A DNA stretch of 64,000 nt from JANNMJ01 sp031425525 (GTDB lineage Bacteria; Bacteroidota; Bacteroidia; Cytophagales; Hymenobacteraceae): the NCBI GenBank assembly GCA_031425525.1, contig JANPJM010000044.1, forward strand, positions 53,417 through 117,416, read 5' to 3'. Shown here in pieces: positions 24,823 to 33,316 of this stretch. The notes under the pieces were generated by a model, which was not told where the DNA came from, searched no databases, and saw only the letters and a program-made list of their open reading frames with translations. Each line of letters starts with the position of its first letter. Position 1 is the stretch's first letter. The position numbers and the translations under genes were made by a program.

Positions 24823-27132
24823 ATGCCTGCCATCCGCGCCCTCGAACAAATCCGCCGCTCCCGCTATATCTCGCGCGATATGAGTTGGTTGCGCTTTAAT
24901 TACCGGGTGCTGGATCAGGCGCGCGACACGAAAAAGACGCTATTCGACCGCCTGCGCTTCCTGGCGATTACGTGTTCGAATCAGGATGAATTCTTTATGA
25001 TTCGGGTCGGGTCGCTGTATAATTATCTCGATTACGGAAAGGAACGGATCGATTACTCCGGGCTGCGCGAACTGCCGTTCCGCAAGCGGCTGCTCGATAT
25101 GGCGCACCGGTTCGTCAACGAGCAAGCGGTGGCGTACCAGCGCGAACTGCAACCGCTCTTTGCCGAAAACGGCTTCCAGATTCTGAACCCTGATGAGCTG
25201 ACGGAAGGCGAGCAGCGCAAAGCCGACGCGTATTTCCGGAATACCGTGTTTCCGCTACTCACGCCGATGGTGTACGACTCGTACCACGGGTTTCCGCAGC
25301 TTGCCAACCAGTTGCTTACGTTTGGCGTGCTGACCAGAGTGGCCGAAACCGACGACGCCGCGCAAACGCGGCTAACCTTCGTGCAGGTGCCGCAGAATCT
25401 GAGCCGGTTTCTGGAATTGGCGCGTAAGGAACAGGTCATTTTCGTGCCCATCGAAAGCATCATTCGCGATAATCTGGATCGGTTGTTTCGGAATGTGGAA
25501 ATACTGTCGGCTTCGGTTTTTCGGGTGACGCGAAACGGCGATTTCACACTGGAGGAATCCGATGATATCGACATCGATTTCGTCAAGGAGATCAAGGCCG
25601 GCATCAAAACCCGCAAGCGCGGGCGCGTGGTGCGCATCGAGGTCGAGCGTGGAGCGGCGCCGGAGTTGCTGAAAACCTTGAAAGAGCGGTTGCGCGTCGA
25701 TAACGCCAATATTTTTCATATCCCGCACCTGCTCGATTTGCGCGGCCTGACGCAGGTCGTGCGGCATCCGCAGTTCAAGGGAAAAGGATTTCGGGCCCCC
25801 GCGCCGGTGCATCCCCGCTCGTTGCCGGCCCTCGAAGTCGATAATTTATTCGGGTATTTGAAGGGGCACGATGTGCTGCTCCACCACCCGTATAATTCCA
25901 TCGAGCCGGTGGTGTCGCTGCTCGAAAAAGCGGCGACCGACCCGCACGTCCTCGGCATTAAAATGACGATTTACCGTCTGGCCGAAGATTCGCGCATTAC
26001 GGCGGCGTTGCTGCGGGCCGCCGAAAACGGCAAGCACGTTTCGGTATTGTTCGAGGTAAAAGCCCGCTTCGATGAAGAGCGGAACCTGCGGGAAGGGGAG
26101 AAGCTCGAAAAAGCCGGTTGCTTCGTGATTTATGGCATTTCGAAGTACAAGACGCACACGAAAATGCTGATGGTCATCCGCAAGGAAGGCGAAAAAGTGA
26201 CGCGGTACGTGCATCTGGGCTCCGGCAATTACAATGAATTAACGTCGCGCTTTTATTCGGATGTGAGCCTGCTCACGACCGACGAAGTTTACGCCCACGA
26301 TGTGAGCGAATTTTTCAACGTCATTACCGGCCACTCGCAGCCCGACGATTACCGCTACCTCATCACGGCGCCGCGCGACATGCGGCAGCAGCTCATCAGC
26401 CTGATTCGCGACGAGGCACGGGCGGCGAAGAAGGGGCTGCCGGCGGGTATCGTGATGAAGATGAACTCGTTGGAAGACCGCGAAATCATCGATGAGTTGT
26501 ACAAGGCCGGGCGCGCGGGCGTGCCGATTCAGTTGGTGGTGCGCGGCATTTGCTGCCTGCGGCCGGGCCGCGTGGGCCTGAGCGAGCGCATTCAGGTGCG
26601 GTCGTTGGTGGGCGAATATCTGGAGCATTCGCGGCTTTATTACTTCCATCACGGCGGTCAGCCGCGCATTTACGGCGGGTCGGCCGATATGATGGTGCGC
26701 TCGTTTGATCGGCGGATCGAGGCGCTGTTCCTGATAGCTAACCCCGAGATTCGGCAGGAAGGCATCAACATCCTGATGCTGAACCTGCTCGACAACCAGA
26801 ACGCGTACCTGATGCGCGAAGACGGTAACTATGTGCGCCGCCACCCCGCCGATGGTGAGCCAGTGGTAAACGTCCACCGCGACTTCTATCGCCCCGACTC
26901 GGCCGCGCCGCTGCCCTTTGCCGCCGCCACGCCGGGCGCGCTGCTGGCATTGCTCCACGACCTGCACCACCCGCCCGTGGCCGCCCCCGCCGACGCCGAC
27001 GAACCCGATTTCGAGGATCACGACGCCGCCGATCACCCCGATTCGCCGCAATTGGCTTCTGATGCTGTGGCGCCCGAGATTCAGCCGCTTACCGATGAGG
27101 AACACCGCGAGGAGGCCGCGTTGGCGGATTAG
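24823..27132 (+). CDS. ppk1: Polyphosphate kinase 1
   Basis: 769 residues from the ATG at 24823, which fits the family N-terminus (YISRDMSWLRFNYRVL). PPK1 reversibly polymerises ATP gamma-phosphates into polyphosphate, using a phosphorylated His. Key parts: N domain, head domain (FRVTRNGDFTL...), and the two PLD-like catalytic domains with KTHTKMLMV (His445, the expected phosphohistidine) and LYYFHHGGQPRIYGGSADMM (His609-610 region). About 80 residues at the C-terminus form an Ala/Asp/Pro-rich acidic tail (from about 690) that standard PPK1 lacks; it is probably disordered. No ppx gene is nearby. The dispersed repeat copy 2 lies directly upstream and may carry or replace its promoter. Confidence 0.95.
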   Translation: MPAIRALEQIRRSRYISRDMSWLRFNYRVLDQARDTKKTLFDRLRFLAITCSNQDEFFMIRVGSLYNYLDYGKERIDYSGLRELPFRKRLLDMAHRFVNEQAVAYQRELQPLFAENGFQILNPDELTEGEQRKADAYFRNTVFPLLTPMVYDSYHGFPQLANQLLTFGVLTRVAETDDAAQTRLTFVQVPQNLSRFLELARKEQVIFVPIESIIRDNLDRLFRNVEILSASVFRVTRNGDFTLEESDDIDIDFVKEIKAGIKTRKRGRVVRIEVERGAAPELLKTLKERLRVDNANIFHIPHLLDLRGLTQVVRHPQFKGKGFRAPAPVHPRSLPALEVDNLFGYLKGHDVLLHHPYNSIEPVVSLLEKAATDPHVLGIKMTIYRLAEDSRITAALLRAAENGKHVSVLFEVKARFDEERNLREGEKLEKAGCFVIYGISKYKTHTKMLMVIRKEGEKVTRYVHLGSGNYNELTSRFYSDVSLLTTDEVYAHDVSEFFNVITGHSQPDDYRYLITAPRDMRQQLISLIRDEARAAKKGLPAGIVMKMNSLEDREIIDELYKAGRAGVPIQLVVRGICCLRPGRVGLSERIQVRSLVGEYLEHSRLYYFHHGGQPRIYGGSADMMVRSFDRRIEALFLIANPEIRQEGINILMLNLLDNQNAYLMREDGNYVRRHPADGEPVVNVHRDFYRPDSAAPLPFAAATPGALLALLHDLHHPPVAAPADADEPDFEDHDAADHPDSPQLASDAVAPEIQPLTDEEHREEAALAD

Positions 27133-27239
27133 GGTTTTTGTGTATCCGGCACTGCCCCAGTGCCGGTGTGTTGAGCGGAAACCGGCACCGGGACGGTGCC
27201 GGAGAGGTAGAACGTGGCACCGAGACGATGCTCGCCACA

Positions 27240-29018
27240 TTATTCGAGTGCGAGGCGGCGGGTTTGGGCGCCGTTGCGCACCGTATATATGCCAGCGGGC
27301 AATGAGGCGAGCCGTAGCGTGGCCGTGCCGGTAGCGGCTAGGTGGAGCACACGGCGGCCGATGGCGTCGAAAACCTCCACGGGATGCCTCGTAGTCAAGC
27401 CGGTGGCGCAGATTTCGCGGCTGGTGGCGGGATTGGGAAACAGCGTTAGTCGGTTGGTGCCGATGGCGGTTTCTGCAACTCCCGTTGGCGAGAAAGCCGC
27501 ATTCAGGCGCACGCTGACCGAGCCGCCGATGGCGTTGCGGAAATTGGCGGTCAGCACGTCGAGGTCGCCGTCGCCATCTACGTCGGCCAGTGCCACGGCG
27601 AAGGGGATGCGGCCTACGTGGCTGCCGCCCGCGCTGGTGGGTGGGGCGAACCGGCCGCGCCCGTCGTTGAGCAGCATCCAAACCGAATCGGTGGAGGCGT
27701 GGCACGTGAGGAGGTCGAGGTCGCCGTCGGCATCCATATCGCCTACGGCCAGGCTGGTTGGGCTGGGCGGCACGGCCAGAAACGCGCCTATAGTGGGGGC
27801 GGCCAGCGTACCGGCGCCGTCGTTGAGCAGCACGGTCACGGTGTTATTGGTGAGGTCGGAGGTGAGGGCGTCGAGGTCGCCATCGCCGTCGATATCGGCC
27901 ACTACCAAGCGACTCGGCCCGGCCCCCACCGCGATTTCGGCGCCGCCGGCGGGTAGCCTAAATTGGCCGGTACCGTCGTTGAGTCGGCGACTGACGGTAC
28001 TGGCCGTGTAGTTGGCAGTCAGTAAGTCGAGGTCGCCGTCGCCGTCGAGGTCGGCAAGGGCGAGGTAGCCGGGGCCGTTGCCGACGGCTACCTCCGCGCC
28101 GGTGGCGGGGGGCGTGAAGAGGCCCGTACCATCGTTGAGGCGCACGCTGACCGTGGAATCGGTATAATTGACGGCGAGGAGGTCGAGGTCGCCGTCGGCG
28201 TCTATATCAGCGAGCGCGAGGTATTGCGGCGTAGTGCCCACGCGGATTTCAGCCCCGGTCAAGGGCGCCGTAAAATCGGCATTGCCATCGTTGAGGCGCA
28301 GACTCACGGTGTTGGCGCTGGCGCAAGCGACGAGGAAGTCGAGGTCGCCATCATTGTCTACGTCGGCCGTGACTACCGCCGTTGGGCCGGTGCTTACGGT
28401 CAGGGTACCGTTGGGCGGCGTCAGAAACTGACCGGTGCCATCGTTGAGGCGCAAGCTGACCGTCGAGCCGGGGCCACCGCCGTAGTTGGCCGTCACCAAA
28501 TCGAGGTCGCCGTCGCCGTCGAGGTCGCCGGTGGTGAGCCCGAACGGCCCGTTTTCAACGGTTACTTCCGCGCCCTGGTCGGGGATTTCGAGTCGGCCTT
28601 GGCCGGAGCCGCCGGTGGCGGCCGTAAACTGGGCCACCAGCGGCACGGCGGCCAACCCGGCGGGGCCCAACAGGGTAGGGGGCACGGTGAGGTACAGCGT
28701 CTCGCCGGGCCGGAACGGTTTCGACGGCGTGAAGGTGAGCGTGGAAGTGCCGCCGCCAGTCAGCGGGCCTTGCCCGGTGCGGATGAGCTGCCCGCCGCGC
28801 TGGTGGCTGAACAGGCGCAGATTGGGCGCGCTGGCGGCCGTGATGGCCTCGGTAAAGGTGAGCTGCACGGCTGCGGCGCGCGGGGCGGCCGACTGGTTGC
28901 GCGCCGGGGTGAGGGTGGTGAGGGTGGGTTGGGCGAGCGCGGTGCCTCCGCCCAGCAGCAGCAGCGCAAGCGCTGCACGGGGCGAAGAAAGGGCGAGAGA
29001 ACGGAAGGAGCAACGCAT
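27240..29018 (-). CDS. FG-GAP/VCBS repeat T9SS surface protein
   Basis: 592 residues from the ATG at 29018, where a signal peptide begins (MRCSFRSLALSSPRAALALL, cut after ALAQP). Residues about 28-140 form an SbsA-type Ig-like domain (LTTLTPARNQSAAPRAAAVQ, then GGQLIRTGQG...FRPGETLYLTVPP), shared with the protein at 37425-38603. Seven or eight FG-GAP/VCBS propeller modules follow (DLDGDGDLDLLTANY...VSVRLNDGTGxF) with Ca-binding-like DxDGDGDxD loops. The end is a T9SS type A domain (LTLFPNPATSREICATGLTT, ending RRLALE). Likely a surface adhesin. The 62-bp operator array (copy A) lies 100 bases upstream of the start. Confidence 0.9.
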   Translation of the reverse strand: MRCSFRSLALSSPRAALALLLLGGGTALAQPTLTTLTPARNQSAAPRAAAVQLTFTEAITAASAPNLRLFSHQRGGQLIRTGQGPLTGGGTSTLTFTPSKPFRPGETLYLTVPPTLLGPAGLAAVPLVAQFTAATGGSGQGRLEIPDQGAEVTVENGPFGLTTGDLDGDGDLDLVTANYGGGPGSTVSLRLNDGTGQFLTPPNGTLTVSTGPTAVVTADVDNDGDLDFLVACASANTVSLRLNDGNADFTAPLTGAEIRVGTTPQYLALADIDADGDLDLLAVNYTDSTVSVRLNDGTGLFTPPATGAEVAVGNGPGYLALADLDGDGDLDLLTANYTASTVSRRLNDGTGQFRLPAGGAEIAVGAGPSRLVVADIDGDGDLDALTSDLTNNTVTVLLNDGAGTLAAPTIGAFLAVPPSPTSLAVGDMDADGDLDLLTCHASTDSVWMLLNDGRGRFAPPTSAGGSHVGRIPFAVALADVDGDGDLDVLTANFRNAIGGSVSVRLNAAFSPTGVAETAIGTNRLTLFPNPATSREICATGLTTRHPVEVFDAIGRRVLHLAATGTATLRLASLPAGIYTVRNGAQTRRLALE

Positions 29019-29117
29019 ACCGAAATGAGGGAGAAACTGGAGGAAAACCGGAAGGAAAATGACCCGGCCGATGACCTCGCATCGACGGCAGCAAAGCTCC
29101 GCCTCTCCTCGGCCCAA

Positions 29118-29179
29118 CCTCTCCTCCTGCCGTGCCACGCCGCGCGCAGGGGTGCCAATCTCTCGCACTGGTGTGCCAC
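29118..29179 (-). promoter_or_regulatory. Operator array copy A (3 direct repeats)
   Basis: On the minus strand three head-to-tail units of 21, 20 and 21 bases each begin TGGCAC; the unit farthest from the gene reads TGGCACACCAGTGCGAGAG. It is the most diverged of five copies and lies 99 bases ahead of the start at 29018, with CGGAGCTTTG (a possible -7 region) between them. Confidence 0.75.
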
Positions 29180-29276
29180 GGGCAGGTTTTGCGCCCGTAA
29201 AGGCCCGTGTAGGCCCCTGAAAACCCGGAATGGTGGGCCTTGCGCCGGCGCACGACTGCGATGGCTTTACGCGCAA

Positions 29277-29311
29277 CCGCCCCCGCCGGCACGAAGCCAA
29301 CGGGGGCGGTA
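29277..29311 (-). terminator. Hairpin after the XRE regulator gene
   Basis: ACCGCCCCCG (29277-29286) pairs with CGGGGGCGGT (29302-29311). It lies 38 bases past the stop of the minus-strand gene at 29349, without a T run. Confidence 0.45.
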
Positions 29312-29348
29312 AAGTCTTGTTGGGGTAGCTGCTTCCCCGCCCCGCGCG

Positions 29349-29876
29349 TTATTCGTCGGGCAGCACCCCGAGGGCGGCCGCTTCGGCCAGCAGACCCGCC
29401 TGGCGCGCCCGCAGCAGCGCCTGCGCCGTGGGGCCGGCCGCTTCCAGCACCCCTTCGGCTTCCAGGCGTTGGGCACGCAGCCACGCCGGGCCGGCCACCG
29501 GCGCGGGTGCCGCCACCGCCGGGGCAGCGGCCAGGGTGGGCAGCGCGGCCAGGCGGGCGCGCGCCTGCGCGGCGCGCACTTCGAGGCCGGCCACCTGGCG
29601 GCCCAATCCGTCGGCCAGGTGGCGGCATTGGCGCTGGCGACGGCGAAGGGCGGCGGGGTCGGGCGGGGGGGCGGCGGTACCGAGCGGCGCCACCGGCGGG
29701 AAGAGGCACGTAGCCAGCAGCGCCAGCCGGGGCAGGGCGGCCAGAGGCAGCAGGCGCAAGCCGTTCTCGGCCTGGGCCACCCGCACCCGGTGGACGCCCA
29801 GGCACTCGGCCATTGCCTGCTGAGTCCAGCCGAAGTGCGTCCGCACGGTCAGTAAAAGGTCGTCGGTCGTGGTCAT
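29349..29876 (-). CDS. XRE/Cro-type helix-turn-helix protein
   Basis: 175 residues from the ATG at 29876, chosen because the helix-turn-helix begins right there (MTTTDDLLLTVRTHFGWTQQ, then AMAECLGVHRVRVAQAENGL, residues about 5-45). The rest is Ala/Pro/Arg-rich and largely helical, with a coiled-coil-like stretch (LRRRQRQCRHLADGLGRQVA) and no enzymatic domain. It probably binds DNA as a dimer and represses or tunes nearby genes. A set of 44-bp repeats containing GGGGTAC...GTACCCC palindromes lies 80-180 bases upstream and could be its operator region. It stands inside the surface-protein island, so it may regulate those genes, but no direct evidence shows that. Confidence 0.75.
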   Translation of the reverse strand: MTTTDDLLLTVRTHFGWTQQAMAECLGVHRVRVAQAENGLRLLPLAALPRLALLATCLFPPVAPLGTAAPPPDPAALRRRQRQCRHLADGLGRQVAGLEVRAAQARARLAALPTLAAAPAVAAPAPVAGPAWLRAQRLEAEGVLEAAGPTAQALLRARQAGLLAEAAALGVLPDE

Positions 29877-29959
29877 CAGGCTGATAGGGGGAGGTGAGGG
29901 GAAATAAGGCAGCAAGGGCCACCGTCTTCGCGTGTCGCGGGTAGGGGGCTGCCCACGAA

Positions 29960-30055
29960 GGGTACACACTACGCGCAGGCTGCGTACGTGTATCCCCCGG
30001 CAGGGGTACAAATTACGCACAGCAGGCATACGTGTACCCCTGGGCAGGGGTACAC
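29960..30055. repeat. 44-bp period repeats with GTACCCC palindromes
   Basis: GGGTAC recurs at 29960, 30004 and 30048, exactly 44 bases apart; two full units and one partial. Each full unit is an imperfect palindrome (GGGGTACAAATTACGCA...GCATACGTGTACCCC). The repeats lie upstream of the XRE gene and beyond the 3' end of the fibre gene at 30230, and are candidate operators. Confidence 0.65.
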
Positions 30056-30096
30056 TTTCAAAAAAGAACCTCAGGCTGTATCCCCGGCTGCCCCCA

Positions 30097-30141
30097 ACGT
30101 GCAAACACCCGGCGGAGAAGCTCCGCCGGGTGTTTGCACGT
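30097..30141 (-). terminator. Perfect 21-bp hairpin terminating the fibre gene at 30230
   Basis: Arms 30097-30117 (ACGTGCAAACACCCGGCGGA...) and 30121-30141 pair without mismatch across an AAG loop. Related but less perfect hairpins stand behind the next two fibre genes (33128-33156 and 35845-35873). Confidence 0.6.
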
Positions 30142-30229
30142 ACCTCACAGTTGCCGGACTTGCTGCGAGAAGACGCATGTATGCGTCTCTACGCCGGCTG
30201 CAATCACGTACAGTGATTCCAAATCTGCC

Positions 30230-32950
30230 CTAATCCAGCAGAATGGGCGCGCAGTACACGTGTTTGACCGCTTCCAGTTGCGAGCCGGCGTACAGTATCA
30301 TGCCGGTCAGGAAGGTGCCGGCCGGACAGGTGCCGCCTTGATATTGGTAATCCAGGCCGCCGGTCAGCAGTGTCCCCTGCACGTCAGTGACTTCAAATAC
30401 GCTCCCCAGGTGATAGCCGGCAAGCAGCGGGCGGCACAACAGTCCCACATCGCCATCGAGGAAATCGGAGGTGGCGGTGGCGCGCCAGCCCGTCGCCACT
30501 TCGTTGGCATTGCACGAAATAGTATGTGACTGATTGTCGGCGCGGGTGCCCGGCCCGGAGCGCCACGTGCCCGCTCCCAGCATTCCGGTGCTCAAGCGCA
30601 GGCAATTGATTTTCATGTACCCATCGAGGTGCGTACTGGCGTACACCCGAAAGCTGGTCACGGCCCACCCGGCCGAGCAACTCACGGTGTGTACCTGGTT
30701 GTCGGCGGCGAAGTCGGGGCCGGTCTGGGTTTCATAGTCCATCCCCGTGATGGTGCGGGCGAAGACGGTCTGGCTCACGCGGACGTCGCCGCTGACATCG
30801 AGCGGCACAGCGGGCGTGGTAGTACCGATGCCTACGTTACCGGCATTGCTGATACTCAGGCCGCTGGTGCCGCCGTTGCCGGTCAATCGGTTGGCGCCCA
30901 GATTGAGGTTGCTGCCCACGCTTACGGCGGGGGTGCCTACCAGCAGGTTGGCGCCTAGGTTGAGGGTTTGGGTAGCGGTGTGGTTGCCGAGGTTGTCGGC
31001 TACCGATGCGGCCGATTGGGTGCCTACGGTGCCATCGACGGCCACGTTGAGCAGAGCCGGGCCGCTAAGACCGGTCAGGCGCACGGCGCCGGCGCTCAGG
31101 GCCAGGCCCGTACGACGCATATACGTCACGAAGCGCCGGTCGATGGTGGAGCCGGCGTCCGAGGTTCCGCTGGCGTAGGAGTTACCAGCATTCGATTGCC
31201 ACTGATGACTGCCACTGGTCTGAATCAGGGTCAGGGTGTATAGCTGGCCCGCCACCAGCAGGATCGGCACCGGCAACGCGATATTGATCAGTTGGCCGCT
31301 GCCGGTTGCCGTAGTGGTCAGGGTGGTTGTCGCCAGTACCGCCCCCCCCGTACCCTGGCCCTGCCGCAGCTCGAAAGCCAGCCCGCCGATGGTGTTCACG
31401 TTCAGGCCCACCTCCACGCGCAGCAAGTAGTTGCTCAACCCCGCCGTGAACGACTGCCACCGCAGGCTATTGAGCGCGCCATTCCCCGCGACGGATAGCT
31501 GGCTCTGATCGGCGCCGCCGGGCAGCGAATAGCCGCTTTGTAATGTCAGGGTGTTCGGCCCGACGTCCACGGTGGTGGTGGGTTGGGTGAGGGTGCCGCC
31601 CAGCGCCACGGTGCCGGGGGCGGTCTTGGTGAGGCCATTCGTGGCCTGCACCTGGGCGCGGGCATTGTCTGGAATGTAGAGCCAGGCGCCCCCGAAGGCG
31701 TACCATAGCCCCACGCGGCCGTTTTTCTGGAAGACCATCAGCCCATCGGGCGGCGCCGCGATTTGCGCGCGCTGGGCCGAATCGAGGCGCGGAATCAGCA
31801 GCCCTTTATCGGCGGCGCTGATGTCGAGGGCGGCCTTGGCATTGGGCGCGGTGGTGCCGATGCCGATGCTGCCCGCGCCGCTGATGCTCAGGCCGCTGGT
31901 GCCGCCGTTGCCGGTCAGTTGGTGGGTGCCCAGGTTCAGGTTTTGGGTGGCGGTGTGGTCGCCGAGGTCATCGCCCACGGAGGCGGCCGTTTGGGTGCCC
32001 ACCGTGCCGTCGGCCGCTACGTTGAGCAGGGCCGGGCCGCTGAGGCCGGTCAGGCGCACGGCGCCGGCGCTCAGGGCTAGGCCGCCGCTGTTTTTTGGGC
32101 TTACGTACGTGAGGAAACCGAAATCGTAGGAGCTATCGAAACCGGCCCGCCCGCTGGTGTAGGCATTACCTGGCCGGGCTCTCCAGGTGTGGGTGCCGCT
32201 CGTTTCCTCAAGTGCAAGCGTGAGGAGCTGGCCCGCACTGACCGGCAGGGGCGTAGCCAGCGTGATGCGAGTAATCAATGTAGACGTAGCAGTGGAGAAG
32301 ATTTGAGTGCTGACGGCGGCGGCGGCCGTCCCCGCGCCGGGGTGGAGCCGCAGCGTCAGTGTGCCACTCGCCGCAACCCGCAGACTAACATCGACCCGCG
32401 TGAGGTAGCCATCGGCTCCTACCGTAAGCGACTGCCACTGGGGGCTGTTGAGCGCCCGCCCCGCCCCCGTAGAACCGCCCGTTTGTTGCTGATCCAGGGT
32501 GGCCGTACCTGCGCCACTGCTGGTCAAGGCCAAGGTGTTCAACTCCGCATCCACGGTGGTAGAGGGCTGAGTGAGGGTGCCGCCCAAGGCCACAGTGGTG
32601 CCGGTTTTGGTCAGGCCGTTGGTGGCCGTCACCTGACTCTGCTGCGCATCGGGCAGATACAGCCAGTGGCTGCCCTGCCCCGTGGCGTACCACATACCCA
32701 CCGAATCAGTAGGAACCGTGGCCGCGCCGGTCTGAAATACGAGCATCCCCTGGGGCGGCATGACGATGGCGCGCCGCGCCGCCGGGGTCAGGCGCGGAAT
32801 CAGCAGGCCTTTATCAGCAGAGGTGATGTCGAGGGCGGCCTTGGCATTGGGCGTAGCGGTGCCGATGCCGACGCTACCCGTTTGCGCGTGGGTCAGCAGC
32901 GGCGCCCACAGCAGCCCGAACGCGAGGCGAAAAAGAGGAGAAAAACGCAT
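30230..32950 (-). CDS. Fibre-like exported surface protein, duplicated shaft, Cys-containing tip
   Basis: 906 residues from the ATG at 32950 with a signal peptide (MRFSPLFRLAFGLLWAPLLT, cut at THAQT). The N-terminal module (SVGIGTATPNAKAALDITSA, LLIPRLTPAARRAI, LVFQTGAATVPTDS, WLYLPDAQQSQV) is shared with the genes at 33317 and 35998 and resembles tail-fibre-like proteins of Bacteroidota. It occurs again in altered form near residue 380, so the shaft is duplicated. The tip (about residues 720-906) has repeated ADNQ(V/S)HT(V/I)SC segments and several Cys. There is no T9SS C-terminal domain, so export past the periplasm, if any, uses another route. Probably an adhesin or fibre. Operator array copy B lies 74 bases upstream. 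Confidence 0.8.
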   Translation of the reverse strand: MRFSPLFRLAFGLLWAPLLTHAQTGSVGIGTATPNAKAALDITSADKGLLIPRLTPAARRAIVMPPQGMLVFQTGAATVPTDSVGMWYATGQGSHWLYLPDAQQSQVTATNGLTKTGTTVALGGTLTQPSTTVDAELNTLALTSSGAGTATLDQQQTGGSTGAGRALNSPQWQSLTVGADGYLTRVDVSLRVAASGTLTLRLHPGAGTAAAAVSTQIFSTATSTLITRITLATPLPVSAGQLLTLALEETSGTHTWRARPGNAYTSGRAGFDSSYDFGFLTYVSPKNSGGLALSAGAVRLTGLSGPALLNVAADGTVGTQTAASVGDDLGDHTATQNLNLGTHQLTGNGGTSGLSISGAGSIGIGTTAPNAKAALDISAADKGLLIPRLDSAQRAQIAAPPDGLMVFQKNGRVGLWYAFGGAWLYIPDNARAQVQATNGLTKTAPGTVALGGTLTQPTTTVDVGPNTLTLQSGYSLPGGADQSQLSVAGNGALNSLRWQSFTAGLSNYLLRVEVGLNVNTIGGLAFELRQGQGTGGAVLATTTLTTTATGSGQLINIALPVPILLVAGQLYTLTLIQTSGSHQWQSNAGNSYASGTSDAGSTIDRRFVTYMRRTGLALSAGAVRLTGLSGPALLNVAVDGTVGTQSAASVADNLGNHTATQTLNLGANLLVGTPAVSVGSNLNLGANRLTGNGGTSGLSISNAGNVGIGTTTPAVPLDVSGDVRVSQTVFARTITGMDYETQTGPDFAADNQVHTVSCSAGWAVTSFRVYASTHLDGYMKINCLRLSTGMLGAGTWRSGPGTRADNQSHTISCNANEVATGWRATATSDFLDGDVGLLCRPLLAGYHLGSVFEVTDVQGTLLTGGLDYQYQGGTCPAGTFLTGMILYAGSQLEAVKHVYCAPILLD

Positions 32951-33023
32951 ACCGAAACGAGGAATAAGGGCCGTGCCGACGCCTATCCGCCGACCCCACA
33001 AAGCTCCGCTGTGCCCCTACCCG

Positions 33024-33085
33024 ATCTCTCACTCTGCCGTGCCACCACTCGCACTACGGTGCCAATCTCTCGCGCTGCCGTGCCA
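33024..33085 (-). promoter_or_regulatory. Operator array copy B (3 direct repeats)
   Basis: Units 33065-33085, 33045-33064 and 33024-33044 each begin TGGCAC on the minus strand (first unit TGGCACGGCAGCGCGAGAG). The array ends 73 bases before the start codon at 32950 and is followed by CGGAGCTTTG, as in the other copies. Confidence 0.8.
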
Positions 33086-33127
33086 AACCTGCCCTTGCGC
33101 GCCTCCTAGCGCTACTACCCCGCACAA

Positions 33128-33156
33128 ACACCCGACGGAGAAGCCCCGCCGGGTGT
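33128..33156 (-). terminator. Hairpin after the interrupted fibre gene
   Basis: ACACCCGACGGAG and CCCCGCCGGGTGT pair with two mismatches across AAG, about 160 bases past the stop at 33317. Same family as 30097-30141. Confidence 0.45.
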
Positions 33157-33316
33157 TCCTCGTACCTCGCGGCGGGCCGGAGTTACGGGTTCGGTATGGT
33201 TCGCTTCGGGACCGCCGGTGCGTCAGCGTCGGCTACTGCACCAACGTCAGGTGATCATACGTGCCAACTGCTCAGCTACCCGCGCCCCGAGCAGCAAGTG
33301 CGGACGTTTCAGCGGC

